64,000 nucleotides of DNA, taken from Fomes fomentarius (taxonomy: Eukaryota; Basidiomycota; Agaricomycetes; Polyporales; Polyporaceae). Below, piece by piece: positions 35,923-48,700 of this stretch. A program made the translations under genes and the position numbers. How positions within the stretch are numbered: position 1 is the stretch's first letter; every line of letters begins with the position of its first letter. The stretch covers positions 1,178,001 through 1,242,000 of the forward strand of contig JABYQN010000003.1 in NCBI GenBank assembly GCA_022606135.1. The letters run 5' to 3'. Below the pieces are notes generated by a model, which was not told where the DNA came from, did not search any database, and saw only the letters and a list, made by a program, of their open reading frames with translations.

Positions 35923-38900
35923 CTAATCCGAGTAATGGGATGAGTCTTCCACCTGGATGGTGAGCTCTTCCAAACCTGCGATACGACTTCTGAGTAGCTT
36001 GTCAACGCGCTCAACGACCCGGTCCACCCTCGCGAACGTCGTTCGCGTGCTGGAGTGTGGCCCGCCGGGGTCGAGGGAGCCTCCGGATGGTGCCAATTGA
36101 ATGTGGATGGTGCCGATGATGCTCGCCGAGTCCTTGGGCCAGAATCGTGGAGCGGAGTAGGATGCAACGCCTTCGATCGGCTTGAGCTGTTCCAAGCAAG
36201 GAGAGTTAGTTTTCAGTATTCGGCGGAGGAATTGACGAAAGCTTACCTCTGTCAATGCATTCCGGATAGATTGATCCCGGTGGTCAAGGTCGAGTGCGAG
36301 AACCTTTCCAGTGTCGATGACAAGGGGGATCACACTCCCCGCAATCAGGATAGCGATGAAGAGAGAGGCGATAGGGTCGAATCCCGTCCAGCCGTACCAC
36401 TGAATGAGGAGGGTTGACACGATCACGCCGACCGAGCCTAGGGTATCCTGTGAATATGAACGATGAGATCAGCGAGCATGCGATAGTCAGGACGAGTAAG
36501 AACTGACAGCCAACACGTGCAGGAAGACGCCGCGCATGTTGTGGCTATGTCCCTCGTGGTGGTCGTGGACATGACTGTGGTCATGGAGGTTTGGCGCATG
36601 TCCGGAGGAGTGGTGTGTTTCGAAATGCTCGTCGTGTCCGAACTTGTAGCTTGGTGTCATAGGAGACATCGGCATCGAGCCCTCCACTTGTAGGCGTGCA
36701 TGCGCGGGATGGACGGCAAGTTGTGTAGGCGGCTCAATTTTGATCTCGAGAGACTGGTGGCGGGATTGGAGACCTGGACGTGAGCCGACAAGGGTTGGTG
36801 GTTGATGATCATGAGTATGGTTGTGGTTGTGGGTATCCTCGGAAGAATGAGAGTGTGAGTGACTATGATCATGTGCTGCATGCGAATGAGGATCAGGCTC
36901 GGATGGGGTGTGGGAGACGGTATGAGAGTGCGAGTGCGAGTGCGAACGAGTCGCGAATGAGGGTGAGAGTGGCGTGGAGTGAGGGTGGGTATGGGTACGA
37001 TCATGTTCATCGTTGACTACGTCTGAGTGAGAGTGTGAATGACCATGGTCGTGACTATGGTCATGACTGTGACCGTGACTATGACTATGTTCATTGTCGA
37101 GGGACACAGGTATCGGCGGAACTGACGGCGCATGACTGTGGTCATGGCCATGAGAGTGCGAATGTGAATGACCGCCCTGCCGAAAGCGTTGAGTGATAAT
37201 ACTAGACGGTTAACGAAGTGTGAAGTGTTGATACTGACATGATGGTGACCTCCCATTGCGACCATCCCAAAGAGATTCACGCATAGGCCAACGAAGCTGA
37301 CAAGGAGTAGTTGATTGGTGTTCATCTCTGGGGGCTCCAACCTGCGTGTACCAGTTCAGTGGAGGGCTACGGTAGAGTGAATCGAAAACAAACTCACAAA
37401 CGTTGAATGGCCTCGAAGACGATAAATACTGATATAAGGATTAGGAAAATTCCGTTGGCAAACCCGGAGAGTGTTTCGATACGGCCATAACTGATACGCC
37501 GTTAAGTGCATGAGGGTGATATAAAGCACACTGACACAAACCCGTATGTGAATCTTTCATTTGGAGGCCAGCGGGCCATCACGGATGCGATGAGGCCCAC
37601 ACCAATGGCCATACAGTCGAAGGCCATATGTATAGCTGCAAGACAGCTCAGATACATCGACGATCGTAAATGGTGCACGCACCGTCCGAGATTAAGCCTA
37701 AACTGTTTGTCCAGATGCCATATAACATCTGGACCAGCATGTAGCACATATTCAGCATGAGGAAGTAGAATATTTTGCGAGACTCGGGGTTGGATAGAAT
37801 GTCCTTCAAGTACGCTCGCATTAGTCGGGTAGTCGACGCGTAGTATGACCCTGGTCCAACGGAGGATTCGACAGCTGTAGGATACATCCCTGTATGCACA
37901 TGCCAGTGATGAGCAGAAACAGTATCTTAGCTAGAAGAACACTCACCATATAGCAGCATAGCAGGCACAACAAAGTCGGCGAACTTCGGTAAATGACCAA
38001 ACCCAAGGAACCCCAAGACGATCGCAGCTGCACATGTAGTGGCAAACGATACGACGATATACCGAGGGGATGTGACCGCGATGTTTGTACTGACGGATGA
38101 CTTGGGGACCAGGTGTAGGACAACGTAAGCCAAGCACGGCAGCACGGCTAGGGCTGTAAGCGTTGGTATGGGATGGCTGTGATCCGAGAGCTGAAAAGGG
38201 GTGAGACACAGTCAAGAGCAATCCGACCAATATCGTACCAGTACATGTCGAAGCATGTATAGGGGAAGACTGAATATGCAGGCCCCCAGAACGCTGATAG
38301 CTCCGGTCATCGTTTGGCCGAGAGAAGGCGAAAGAACACCATCAGTGTGTTCGAGGGTCGCGGAGCACAGTGCTTCTACTACGAGGGCGCCGTATGCGGG
38401 AAAACAGTCGTTGAAATTAGCGGGGTGGAAGCGGGCATCCGAGAGGAACGAGAGGGCTAGGGAGAGGAGAACGAAGGACGCTCTCTTGACCTGCCATCAC
38501 GCGACTGAGACGCCACTTTCGAAAGAGAGAGTAAAATCAAGCTCACGGAGGTGATGGAAGTCAACGACTTGAACCACAATGGCGAGAAATGAGTGAAGAG
38601 AATGACTCTGCCTAGCCATGAGTCGAACGGATGGAAGGAGTACGGCGATGAACTTACCGAGTAGACGGCAATCGGTATAGAGCTGTGAACAGTCCTGCGT
38701 GCCGCAAGAACAGCAGTAACGATGACATTCCCACCACCGACCACTATCACGAATCTCAGGGGAGATACTAGCGGCGCTGGAATACAGAGCAACGTACCTC
38801 AGTCACCCGTTTCGTATGCAATTGTCCAGACGTCACCAACCATACCAGCACTGCTAGCCCTCCGCACGCCAACACCCTGACCAGCACCCAGAACACCCCG

Positions 38901-39356
38901 ACTTCCGCAAGAAGGAAGTCCTTGCCAGCATTCAGCGCGAGGACGAGTATCACATCTGCGAAGAGACGTCGGGAAAGTGCAGAACTGCCGGATGCAGGCC
39001 GTTGTGAGTCGACGTGATTGGTACGCAACATATGAAACGTGAGTGGGGGACTTACGAGGAAGTCAGGGAGCCAGGGGAATGGAAAGATATCTTCCCTCGC
39101 GTACGCGAGTCCACCGCGTCCATTCTTTCTGGAGGAATGCAACGAACAGCTCAGAAAGCGCAGTGCACTGCAGCAGATGTGTCGTGAAGCGAGAAGGTCG
39201 AGCAGGTTGAACGAACAAACACGGGAAAGCGATGCCCACGATGAGCAACGGCGGAGAGGAAGACTCAGGGAAAGGGATGGTGGTGGACTGGAAGCACAGC
39301 GCGAAAGCACAATTGACCAAGAGGTATTTACTCGCTAGGCGCTTCAGATCAATCAT
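35923..39356 (-). CDS. MSC2: Msc2-like zinc transporter of the CDF family
   Basis: Cation diffusion facilitator of the Msc2/ZnT5 type, which moves zinc into the ER or secretory pathway, in yeast as a pair with Zrg17. Clear exons are 38743-38658, 38607-38547, 38490-38239, 38190-37947, 37889-37683, 37635-37542, 37490-37398, 37341-37239, 37176-36508, 36447-36247 and 36186-35923 (758 residues in frame). An N-terminal hydrophobic part lies between 39,356 and about 38,798, where I could not fix splice sites. The CDF core has both HxxxD zinc sites: HMAFD in TM2 (after SLGLISD) and HVLAD in TM5. Between TM4 and TM5 one exon encodes a loop of about 200 residues with some 55 histidines in HSHSHG-like repeats. 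The extra N-terminal membrane spans mark the Msc2/ZnT5 subgroup. The ATG at 39,356 opens [13 protein letters not shown]. Confidence 0.88.
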
Positions 39357-39589
39357 GGTCTGAATTCACTCATGATCAATATGGAATCCCAGACACACAC
39401 ATAGACACACAATACACATACAACGAAGATACACAGTACACAATAACAGCACATACGATACCCAAAGTATAGATAGGGCTTCGAACCAACATAGATCCAG
39501 AAACGACGAACCCCGCCTCGAATAGCAATGGTCACTATATATATCAGCCTGAGGACACGAATGGGCCATTGGAATCTAATATATGCCGA

Positions 39590-42500
39590 CTAGATCTGGT
39601 TGAACTGGGCGAACAGATAGTTCCACGATGCATGCGGATCCGTCGAGTGCATGTGGTGGACTTGTCCTTGGATCGGAGACTGCGGGTGCGACGGCACGAA
39701 TTGCTGATGATACGGCTGGCTGCTGGGCATGGGGTGGGCGTGCTCGTATCCGTGATACGACACACCGCTCATCTCGACGGCGACGTCCTCCGTCTGCATG
39801 GGTACGTGCGCTTGATGTGGGTGCGCTTGTTGCTGCCATCCGCCCATACCATCGGATGGGTACGGGTAGGCGTACATGTCTGCGGGAGGGATGTACGCCC
39901 CATTCCAGTGTGTGGTTTCTGGAAGCACGGGAGAAATTGTATCTGCAGCAGACGGGGGCGTTGAGGGAGACGTGTATGCTGGCGCAATCTGATCCACGGG
40001 GCTGATAGACGGCTGTGAGGAGCCTTGAGGAGATGATGGCTGGGAGTACGTGGGAGACTTCCTCGATACTAGCCTCGTCTTGCCACCGAGCGCCGCAAGC
40101 TCCTCATCTTCCTCCTTCACAACCATGGGATTGTCCAAAGAGGTGCGTTGTACAGCGACACTGCTCGAAGGGCCGTTGCTGATAGACTGTTTCGCAGCTA
40201 GCGCGCGGGCCTTCAGCTTGCGCAGGACAGGCTTGAAAACAACTCAGGCGATGTCTGCGACGCGAAGAGGGGGGACACTCACGAGAACTTTGGCAGCGCG
40301 TGCATTACTGGAGACATCATCGAACAGTTTCAGGGCCGAATCGAGATTGGAAAGCGCTGAAGGTGCAAGCGCCATCCCAGGGCACTTCGTAGCGATGGAG
40401 CCCAAGACGATCTACCGCACAATCAGCGGATAGAAACTTACTAAACAAGGAATAGTGGCAACATACGGCGCAAGAGAAGACATGCGTGAAAAGGAACCAC
40501 ATGCGCTCCGTGAGCTTTGGGTGTTGAGAATACAGACTCCTGATGAGACCGACGAACGAGCAGGCACTGTTGTATGCCGCTAGGACTGATGGCGCGTACT
40601 TGCTGCCCAGCGGGTCGCCCGGGTGGTCTTCTAGTGCTTTGGCGAAGAAGCCCCGGTGCAAGTAGAAGAGCGCTGCAACGACACCAAGACATAGACATCA
40701 ATCGGCGAACATCTGCTTGGGGGACGACGGATAGGACACTACGTACATATCTCCCTTATAGAAAACGCGACATAGCGCTGCATGGTCAGCTCGATTGGCG
40801 GCTGAACGTGCGGGGGCTCGAGCGACACGCCGCTAAATCCCGGGACACGCAAGGACGGTGGAACGTAGAACTCGCGGACCTTCTTGTCGAGGTCGCTGAT
40901 AGCGTGGTAGCGCGGCACCTTTGCGCCAAACGCCTGCTCGTGCACGACGCTGAGGCACTTGAAGGAGAAACGGTGTTTCCACGCAGCAACTTGCAGTGTG
41001 TTGTAGACCGGGGCAAAGACAGAAAGTACGATGGGGTCAGATCGTGCGGAAAGCAATTGGCGACAAGACGCGAAGGCGACTCACAGGTCATCTCTGTCTC
41101 CCCTTGATCGTTTTTGGTGGTCTCCTGCGGCATCTGGCAATCAATGAACGCCGTCGCGAATGAGGGCGGACGGCCATATGTCAGGCTCTGATGATGTGCA
41201 AAGCATTAGCACATTGCCAGTGTATGATGGGGAGGCGGTCTCCGGGGGAGGTGAGGGACACGCACCTGCCACGAGTCATACGTATATAGCTCATAAAATA
41301 AGGTCCGCCGCCTGAACGTTTCCTTTCGATCCAGATTCCATCTGCCGCTATCACGATCTGGAGAATAGCATTGTTCGTTGGGTCAGAAAGGCGGTATGAT
41401 GGCACAACGAGGTCAGGGTTGGGGGGCTTACGGAGACCGAGCTAGTGAAAGATGTGATGAGAACACATGAAGTAGCGGGTAAAAGCGGGCAGAAACTCAC
41501 GCTTTGCGCCAACTTGACGGCGAGCCCCATAAGGGCCCAGCGGGGACCCTCGACGAAGGAGAGGAACATATGATGACACATAAGAATCTGCTCACGTGCG
41601 ATGAGCAAGGATCCGTGGACATCGGTGCGAAGCCCGGAACAACGAGTGTGGCTTGCGGCCACTCTCGCCATGGTCGCGGCTACGCACTCAAGACAGACCA
41701 GGGTTACGCACCACGGCTTGGATGGCTGGGATGGATTGCGATTCGAGTATGGAGTCCACGCTGAGGACTGCCCTACCAAGTTGGTAATACTTCGTTGCCT
41801 CTGCGGAGAGCGAGGGCTTGTCGAGGTCAAGCAGAGCCCCTAGGCCAAGCACTAAACAGAGGACGGCAAGACGGTGCGAATCCATCGGCACGGGATTGCT
41901 CTCCATGCGTTGTTCGTACACTCGCGAGAAGATGGTCTCCTCGAATTCGGCTTCTGAGATGGGCGTGTACCTGTGAGAGTTCGGATGTGAGATTAGCGAG
42001 AAGGGTCCGGTGGAAAGGCATGGTGGAAGGGCCACGAGAGAGAGAAGAGGGTGTAAGGGTCGGGTGACATGACGTACATCCACGCTGCGTGCTTGTAGTA
42101 GATCTCGACGAGCTCGCGGGCTTTCGCATGGTCAGGAAGCGAGTTCAGCACAGAATTGCGGATCCCTTCTGCGGTCTCGCTAACGGCGGTATAGAAGGGA
42201 AACGTGTGGCTGAGCCATGGGATATCTGTGGGCAACTGCATTTGCGGACTATCCTCCTCGTCATCGCTCCCCGCTTCATTCTATGACACGACCAAGTGCT
42301 AAGCGACGATACTACAACTACATCACGGCGACGGCAATCGCGCACCTGTAGGAGGTACTGGGGGCGCGGATGTGTAGTCAGCATGCAGTGCTGCGCCAAA
42401 AGGGCAAAACCACGTACCCATGCGTTGGCCATACCGCCAAAGAATTTGGTGTGACCGGACTCTGTGATGGATCTGAGATCGTTAAGGTTAGGCGAGCGAG

Positions 42501-43252
42501 AATCACAATCGAGGGAAGGGATTCACAAAGAGCCAACGTTGATGGACTCGACTGCCTCGTGCTCCTGCTCTTGGGCCTGCTCTTCGGGCGACTCCCTCTC
42601 GAGTGGTCTCTTCAAGGCACGAAGATCGTCGGTCAGTAGAGGATGCTCCTCGTTGGTGAGCTGGGACTGTGCGTGCTGGAGAGCATCCTCGAGAGCTCGG
42701 ACACGGTTGGCCAAGATGGTTATCTTATCATGAAGAACCTCGGTATTGGCTAACACAAATCTGTGGAGGCAAGAGAGGGTTAGCTATTGAGAAATGAGCT
42801 GCCGCTGAGGACGAGCTGAGGGGGCGCTACCTGTTTCCCTTGCCAGTAGTAAGGGATCCTGTATATAGTTCGGGTGGATGGAGGAGCGGATATTGGACAT
42901 GGCGTGCATAGTTAGCGGACCAGGCTCAGGAACGGGCGATCAGGGAGGGATGAAACGCACCGTCAGGGCAGATGGCGGCACAGCCTTTTTTGACGCAACT
43001 CGCGCAAGGGAACACGCGCGAACACCTTGATTATGGATTGGGCTGGTGAGACCGAGTGTGAAGGTGAGGATTCAGGATTAGCACACAGACCTTAGCTTGA
43101 GGCTGGAGGTAGGCCAGGACGGCACGCGGGAGGGAGCGGGTGAATATGATGCGGAGCTGGAAATGACCTGGGCTGGCTTACCGCCTGCATTCGGCGCAGG
43201 AGAGGGTAGCGTTGCGCCTCTTCTTGGCGGCAAGTTGGCTCTGGCTGGACAT
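39590..43252 (-). CDS. Zn2Cys6 fungal transcription factor
   Basis: Gal4-type DNA-binding protein. Seventeen exons: 43252-43182, 43102-43091, 43025-42961, 42858-42831, 42760-42527, 42472-42418, 42357-42346, 42280-42078, 41970-41712, 41587-41501, 41441-41432, 41357-41266, 41187-41085, 40989-40747, 40672-40467, 40411-40283, 40231-39590; 816 residues in one frame. Residues 1-50 hold the binuclear zinc cluster with spacing C-x2-C-x6-C-x5-C-x2-C-x8-C: CAEC, then RRLKLRC, then FPCASC...C...C. A basic linker and a dimerisation coiled coil (TEVLHDKITILANRVRALED) follow. The middle is a fungal-specific transcription factor domain with FVEGPRWALMGLAVKLAQ, GLHRD and RRRTLFYELYTYDSWQ. The tail is Gln/His/Pro-rich and probably an activation region. 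Exons of 12, 12 and 10 nt are needed to keep the frame; the first encodes part of the zinc cluster. Target genes are unknown. Confidence 0.88.
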
Positions 43253-43629
43253 GGAGGTACACGTACACGCTGTGCGGGATGGCTGGTGCAGGCTGGGGGC
43301 GACAAGAGGGGTAGGTTGGGGGTGAGTTGTGGGCGGCGCGCGAACGGGGAAGCAGGCTGAGGAGGCAAGGACGAGTGTGCCAATGGCTGGCTCAGGAAGT
43401 ATGTAGTCGCCCAGCTGCCATACTCACGCCTGTCGACCGCCCGATCAAGACAGCAGCAGGTACAGCTTATGATTCATCTCTGGCTTGTTCACTTCCCCAA
43501 AAACCCCCGCTTCCCTCCTCAATCCTCCTCCGAGCCATCCTCTTCCCTCTTGCGTCCACTGCGCCATGTGCCAACCATCACTCTCCCCAACATTCGTCTG
43601 TCACCCTCTGCAAAACAATCTCCGAACTG
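43253..43629. other. intergenic, Zn2Cys6 factor promoter
   Basis: A 377-base spacer holding the promoter of the transcription factor and the 3' end of the BFR2 gene. I see no gene in it. Confidence 0.55.
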
Positions 43630-45495
43630 TTATGACTGCAACAATGACGAAAACAGGCCATCTATCTGCTCCTCGTGCCAATCTCCTCCCACGACTGGCA
43701 CAGGCACCATGAAATTCTGCACTTTCGCGTGCACCTCATACCGCAGCTTCCGCCCCTTGCTCGCCTTTGTGTCCACCGCCTTCTTCCGCTTGGCCCTCCG
43801 TTCCCGCTGCTGCAACTGCCACTGCTGCTCTACTCCCTGCCCGTCTCCTCCTCGCGCGGCCAGCACGTCCCGGAGCAGCTGCTGGTAGTAGTCTGTGTCC
43901 TCAAACACTTCCCCATCAACCCTCTCCTCCTCGTCTCCTTCCTCTGCCTCCCGGTGCGCACCGATTCGGCCGTGCTTATCCTTGCGCTTCCGTGTCCGAT
44001 CTAGTAACTTTGTCCCGTCCGAGCGGAAGATGTCGTCAATCAGGCTCACGAGCCCCACCTGGGATGGCTTGCCGTCTCTCATAAACGACCCTCGATTATC
44101 GGGAAGCAGCACATTCGGCGCGACTGCTTGTACCTTTGCTGACCATTTTGATAGCGTGTCGACGAGCCAGGTGTGGTAACTCGCTTCCAGAGCGGATGCA
44201 GAGGAGGAGAGCTCTTGCAGTCCTGACCCATACTCATGCACGGGTGTAGACGTTGCCTCGAGCTTACGCCGCTTGCGTGCAGGCGCCTCTATTGTTTCAT
44301 TTAGTCGTAGAAGATCCTGCGTGTGCACAACAATGTCATCTTCGTGTTGTTGTCGGCATGTGGGCGTCTGTTTGACGTACCTCTTGGAGGGAGAACAGTT
44401 CCTCCGCGAGACTCCCAGCGACATCAACCAGGCTGTCTAGTGTCTCGCGTGCGTCTGGATGTGAAGCATAACGCGCAGCGTCGTCTGGCTAAGGCGATCG
44501 CTATGTTAGTAAGTACACGCTGAGCAGGGAACGTTGGATGGAGTACGAACCAGGGGAAGGCGGTTAGCTGCGCTGACGGCCTTTTGTAATTGGATGCGTC
44601 CATCCAGTAATGTATCCCATATTGCCTAGAGTGCGTGGGCGTAGACGGCATCTCTGGTTTGGAGAAGCGCGGTGGACAGATGGACGGATGAACTCACAAT
44701 CTGACGTGATACAGCCCTGCCCTTTTTCTTGTCCGCCTCGTGGGTGATGCGAAGATTGGAGGCGATATCGCCCTCGGGTTGCGGTATATTTCCCGGTGCA
44801 ACCGAGCCAGCACGAATATCGATGCGGCCGAGCCCTAGAGCGGCCTCAGCGAGGTTCGTGCGTGCAGCCGGTGTACGAAACTGCGGCGTCTCATTGTCGG
44901 AAGCTGAGCCAAAAGCGTTATCTTCCGGCTGGCTTTGCGATTCTTCATCCTCCTCTTCATTCAGTTCCTCATACTCGCCCGCGTTCCCTGGATGGCTCGG
45001 AGTGGACTCTATTTCGTCCTGGTCTTGATGTTCTTGGACGCTTTCGTCTTCGCTATCATCGTAAAGGCGTTCGCGAGAGATGGGTACGGCGTCATACTTT
45101 GGGTCGCTCACGCTCTCATGGAGTTTACGTAGTGCGGAGGGCCTCGAGGGGGCTCAGGACTTGGAGGGAAGGGGAGAAGTTGGGATGGGTAAGGACTCAC
45201 GCGACATCAATGTAGTGTTCTGTAGCAGCTGGGTGATCGATGGACAATCGATGTTCTTGGGGGTGTATTCCTGCGAGGGCATCCTCGGGGTCGAGGTCTG
45301 GTGATCGGGGGAGTTAGGCGCGAGGGACATGAGGACGGGAGGAGATGGGATGCACACACCGATGGGAGCAGGCTGCTGGAGCTGGGCGAGTTGGTCCTTG
45401 AGCGAGAGACCTGTGCTGGACTGTGAGCTAGAGTGTGTAGAGAGAGGCGAGAGAGGCGAGAGAGGCGAGAGAGGACGTACGGGCAGCCATGGCAT
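43630..45495 (-). CDS. BFR2: Bfr2/AATF, 40S ribosome biogenesis factor (TRAUB domain)
   Basis: Seven exons: 45495-45481, 45420-45360, 45297-45201, 45142-44698, 44625-44551, 44488-44381 and 44316-43630, giving 495 residues in frame. Bfr2 (human AATF/Che-1) is an essential nucleolar protein of the early 90S/40S pre-ribosome. Seen here: SLKDQLAQLQQPAPI leading into DLDPEDALAG; a long acidic Glu/Asp region; and the AATF helical region (AIWDTLLDGRIQLQKAVSAANRLP). There is a basic patch (RKRRKLE). At the C-terminus is the TRAUB domain, with DYYQQLLRDVLAAR and the signature KASKGRKLRYEVHAKVQNFM followed by VPVP. The first exon is short. A start five bases downstream is possible but does not keep the frame. 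It diverges from the AT-hook gene across 267 bases. Confidence 0.9.
45442..45475. repeat. 9-bp tandem repeat in BFR2 intron 1
   Basis: The unit GAGAGGCGA is repeated about 3.8 times. It lies inside the first intron of BFR2, where it forms the pyrimidine-rich tract of the transcribed strand. Confidence 0.85.
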
Positions 45496-45762
45496 GGGTG
45501 GCCTGGGGAGAGGAGGAGATTGAATGTGGAAGAGGAGGAAGAGATGGGAGAAGGCGAGAGAGGCAGGCGGAGCCCGGGCGAGCGGGCAAAAGGGAGATCG
45601 GTGATTCGCGAGGGTAGGCGAGGCGCCGAGAGGGAGGACTGAGGCAAGCTCACATCCTCCGCTCACCACTCTCCACCAAGCTTTATACAGCTTCGTGCCC
45701 AGCACTCGCTCCAACCGCCATCCTGGATCACCGTCCACCCCACAGATGCTTCACGCCCGACA
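45496..45762. promoter_or_regulatory. shared divergent promoter region, BFR2 / AT-hook gene
   Basis: Only 267 bases separate the two start codons, so both promoters must lie here. Long CT/GA tracts are present. I see no clear TATA box. Confidence 0.5.
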
Positions 45763-48700
45763 ATGCCTCCAAAAAAGTTCATGTCGCAACGTATGTTTTT
45801 TTCCTCTCCATCTTCTCCTCCATCACCTCCCGACACCCGACGCCCCAAACATCTCTCTCCTCGGCCCTGTATCCCGACCCTGCCGTGTCGCCATCTCCCT
45901 CCTTCGCGCACCACCACCACCTCCATTGATTTCGCTCTCGCTCTACTTCACTCATCCCTGCCATCCTCCTCGATCGACACATCCTAACCTTCTCCCACCT
46001 TTCCAGATCCCCAGAAAAATCAAGTTTCTCCAATGCCGCCTCCTCCTCCCCATATCGTGAGCGGCACCATCCCATCGTTTGCAACACACAGTCCCTTTCC
46101 AGACGACGACGACGACCTCGACGACATCTGTCCAGTATGCGAGAGCGAGTGCACGTGCCGCAAAAAGTCCGCCCCCTCCTCGACCCCCATCCCTTCAGCA
46201 TCCTCTACTCTCTCTTCTCTGCCATCCGCCGGTCATCCGCCCACCGCGGGCAAGCGTCCCCTCAAAATAAAACTCACTTTACCTCCAAATCTCAAAGGTC
46301 GCAAGCCGCCCGCGACTCACTCAACATCCACAGGCGCTCATCTCGGTTCCGCCCAACATACAGGTCTGTCTTCCTCCAGAACTCTTCCTCCTGCCGCCGC
46401 CGCCTCCGCCGGCCCACCCGCCCCCAAGCGCAGGGGCCGGCCTCCAAAGACCCATGCCGCCAGGCAAAATACCAAGAAAAAATTAGCCGCAGACGACATG
46501 GAGTACAAGGCCAGAGGCACGACAGGGACATCCGCGACTGTCCGCAAAGTTTACCAGCCTCCGCAACCGGTCGCGAGCACGTCATCGGCCGATCTGAGCG
46601 ACAGCACCCTTTCCGACTACCCAACGTTCGTTCCTGCTGCAAGCGAGTCGACTCACTCGAGTTCGTCCGAGTCGTCTGACTCTTCCATCGACTCCGACTC
46701 GGATCCAGAATCTCACCACATCGTGCGCAACGACGATGCGAGACAAGCTCATATATCTACCAAACTTTTGCCGAGTCATGTCGGTCACAGTAAGAAGCGC
46801 GGCAACCACAGGTGGGAGATCAAGCCGCCGAAAAAATCCGTGAGCGCGGCTGAGGAGGAAGACGATGAATCTTCGTCCACCGAAAGTGGCGAGTCCTCCG
46901 AAGCCTCGTCGGAGGACGGAGATGATGAAGATGAGGATGAGGATGAGGAGGATGCGGAGGCGGATGTCGAGGAAGTGGAAGGTGCTCGATTGCTTGCGGA
47001 GGCGGACGTGGACCTCGACGATGAAGAGGAGACCCACAGCAGGATCGGGGTTTCCTTTGGTGGCAGCGGGTGGAGTGATGAAGACGAAGACGAGTCGTTT
47101 GATGCAGACCTATTCTTCGCCAACCTTGATTCAGACTCCGGCGCCTCCTCCCCGGAGGCACACTACTCGAGCCTCAACGCCTTCATAGACGAAGACGTAG
47201 AGCTCGCGGGGTCTTTCTCCGCCGACGAGGAGGACGCGTTGTGCCTGATGGACCTTGATTCATCCGTGCAGCTCCGCCGCGGGAACGGCGCGTTCGAGTT
47301 TGGTGTTGACTTGGATCTGGACAACCTCTGGGAGGGGCAGCTCCTCTTCGCAAATCACGGGACGCATGACGGGCTTGGGCTCTCGTTCGGCATCCAGGGC
47401 CCCGACGAGGATGAGGACATGCGCTCGCTGTCCGGCTCTGAGGCTTCCGCGTCCTGGGAGGGCTCAAATGCAGAAACGGTCATGCTGCAGGAGAGTGATG
47501 GTGATACTACAGAGGACGAGTTGATCGGCTCCGACGGACTGCCTAATCCGCGCGCCATGATGCTTTTCAAGTGGCCGAGCACGATCTCGGCCATCAACCC
47601 ACTCTCAACCCTCAGCCCCTCCTCGGAGAGAGAACCGCCCGTGAACGCGTCCCCGACCGTGCGTATCGCCCTTGCGTCAATTTCGGCTCAGCGTCGCTCG
47701 CCTCCACCGACTCCCAGTCCAGCGGACATACTTGCCGGCAGGATTTCGATGGAAGAACTCGAGGACATCGAGATGGAGAAGGCTGAGCAGGAGCGAAAGG
47801 TGAGACGTCGGAGAGGGAGCGGCATCCCTCTCATGGGAGAGTTCAGAGTTGGCGATGTGCACGCGGTCGCAAGGACGGCTGTCGTTGGTGCGGGAGTGGA
47901 AGCTCCCAGTTTCTTCCCGAGACCGGTGCGTGTTTCAAAGCCCTTTGAACCTTCCATGCAAGATGTCACACCGTCAGAGGTATGCGACACTACCTCCCTA
48001 CATGTCTATCGTTTTCTGAGGTATCATGTAGGACTCGTTCACGTGTGCCATGCGCCCATCGCTCACGATGGAGTCGTCGGAGGAACCCCAGGAATTGTCA
48101 CAGCAGTCTTATGCGTCTGATGTCTCCTCCACCGAGGCCATCGAGCTTGACGATGTGCTCGACTCTTCCCTCCTTGATTCTGAGCCTGCTACCGAAGGAC
48201 TTGAGACGGACGTCCCTGGCTCAATGTCGGAGTCTAGCCCCGTCAAGCCCGGCGCCAGTCCCCACCTTCACAACCTCTCCAGATGGGACCGCATCCCTAT
48301 GGCGACCTTCCGTCGCACGCGCGAGACTGCCACCGCGTCTGGTGTGGACGGTGCGGTTTCGGACAGCGGAATGAGCGGACTGCAGTATCATCGCAATGTC
48401 GGTGCCATGATCCCCCTGTACACTCCTCCGCGACCGCTCGGACTAGACAAGATGTCCCGTGCGTCCGCTCGCAAGAGGAAGGGGCGGCATTCGCATGGCT
48501 CGTCGCCCACGTTGCCCCCCGCGCGCGACGGTGTCCTCGGCTCGCCGTTCGTTCCTGCGGCTGGCTCAGGTTCGTCGTACAACCACTCGAACAAGTCGAA
48601 GAAGGAGATCAAGAAGGAGAAGGTGATGATGAAGAGGAAGATGGTCGCCAAGTCGAGTCAGAATCGGTCCCACCAGCCGTACAAGTCACATCAACACCAC

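Noticed and set aside
36487..37107. idea that the His-rich frame is an independent small metal-binding protein
   Set aside because: It joins in frame through good splice sites to the membrane-spanning exons on both sides of the zinc transporter.
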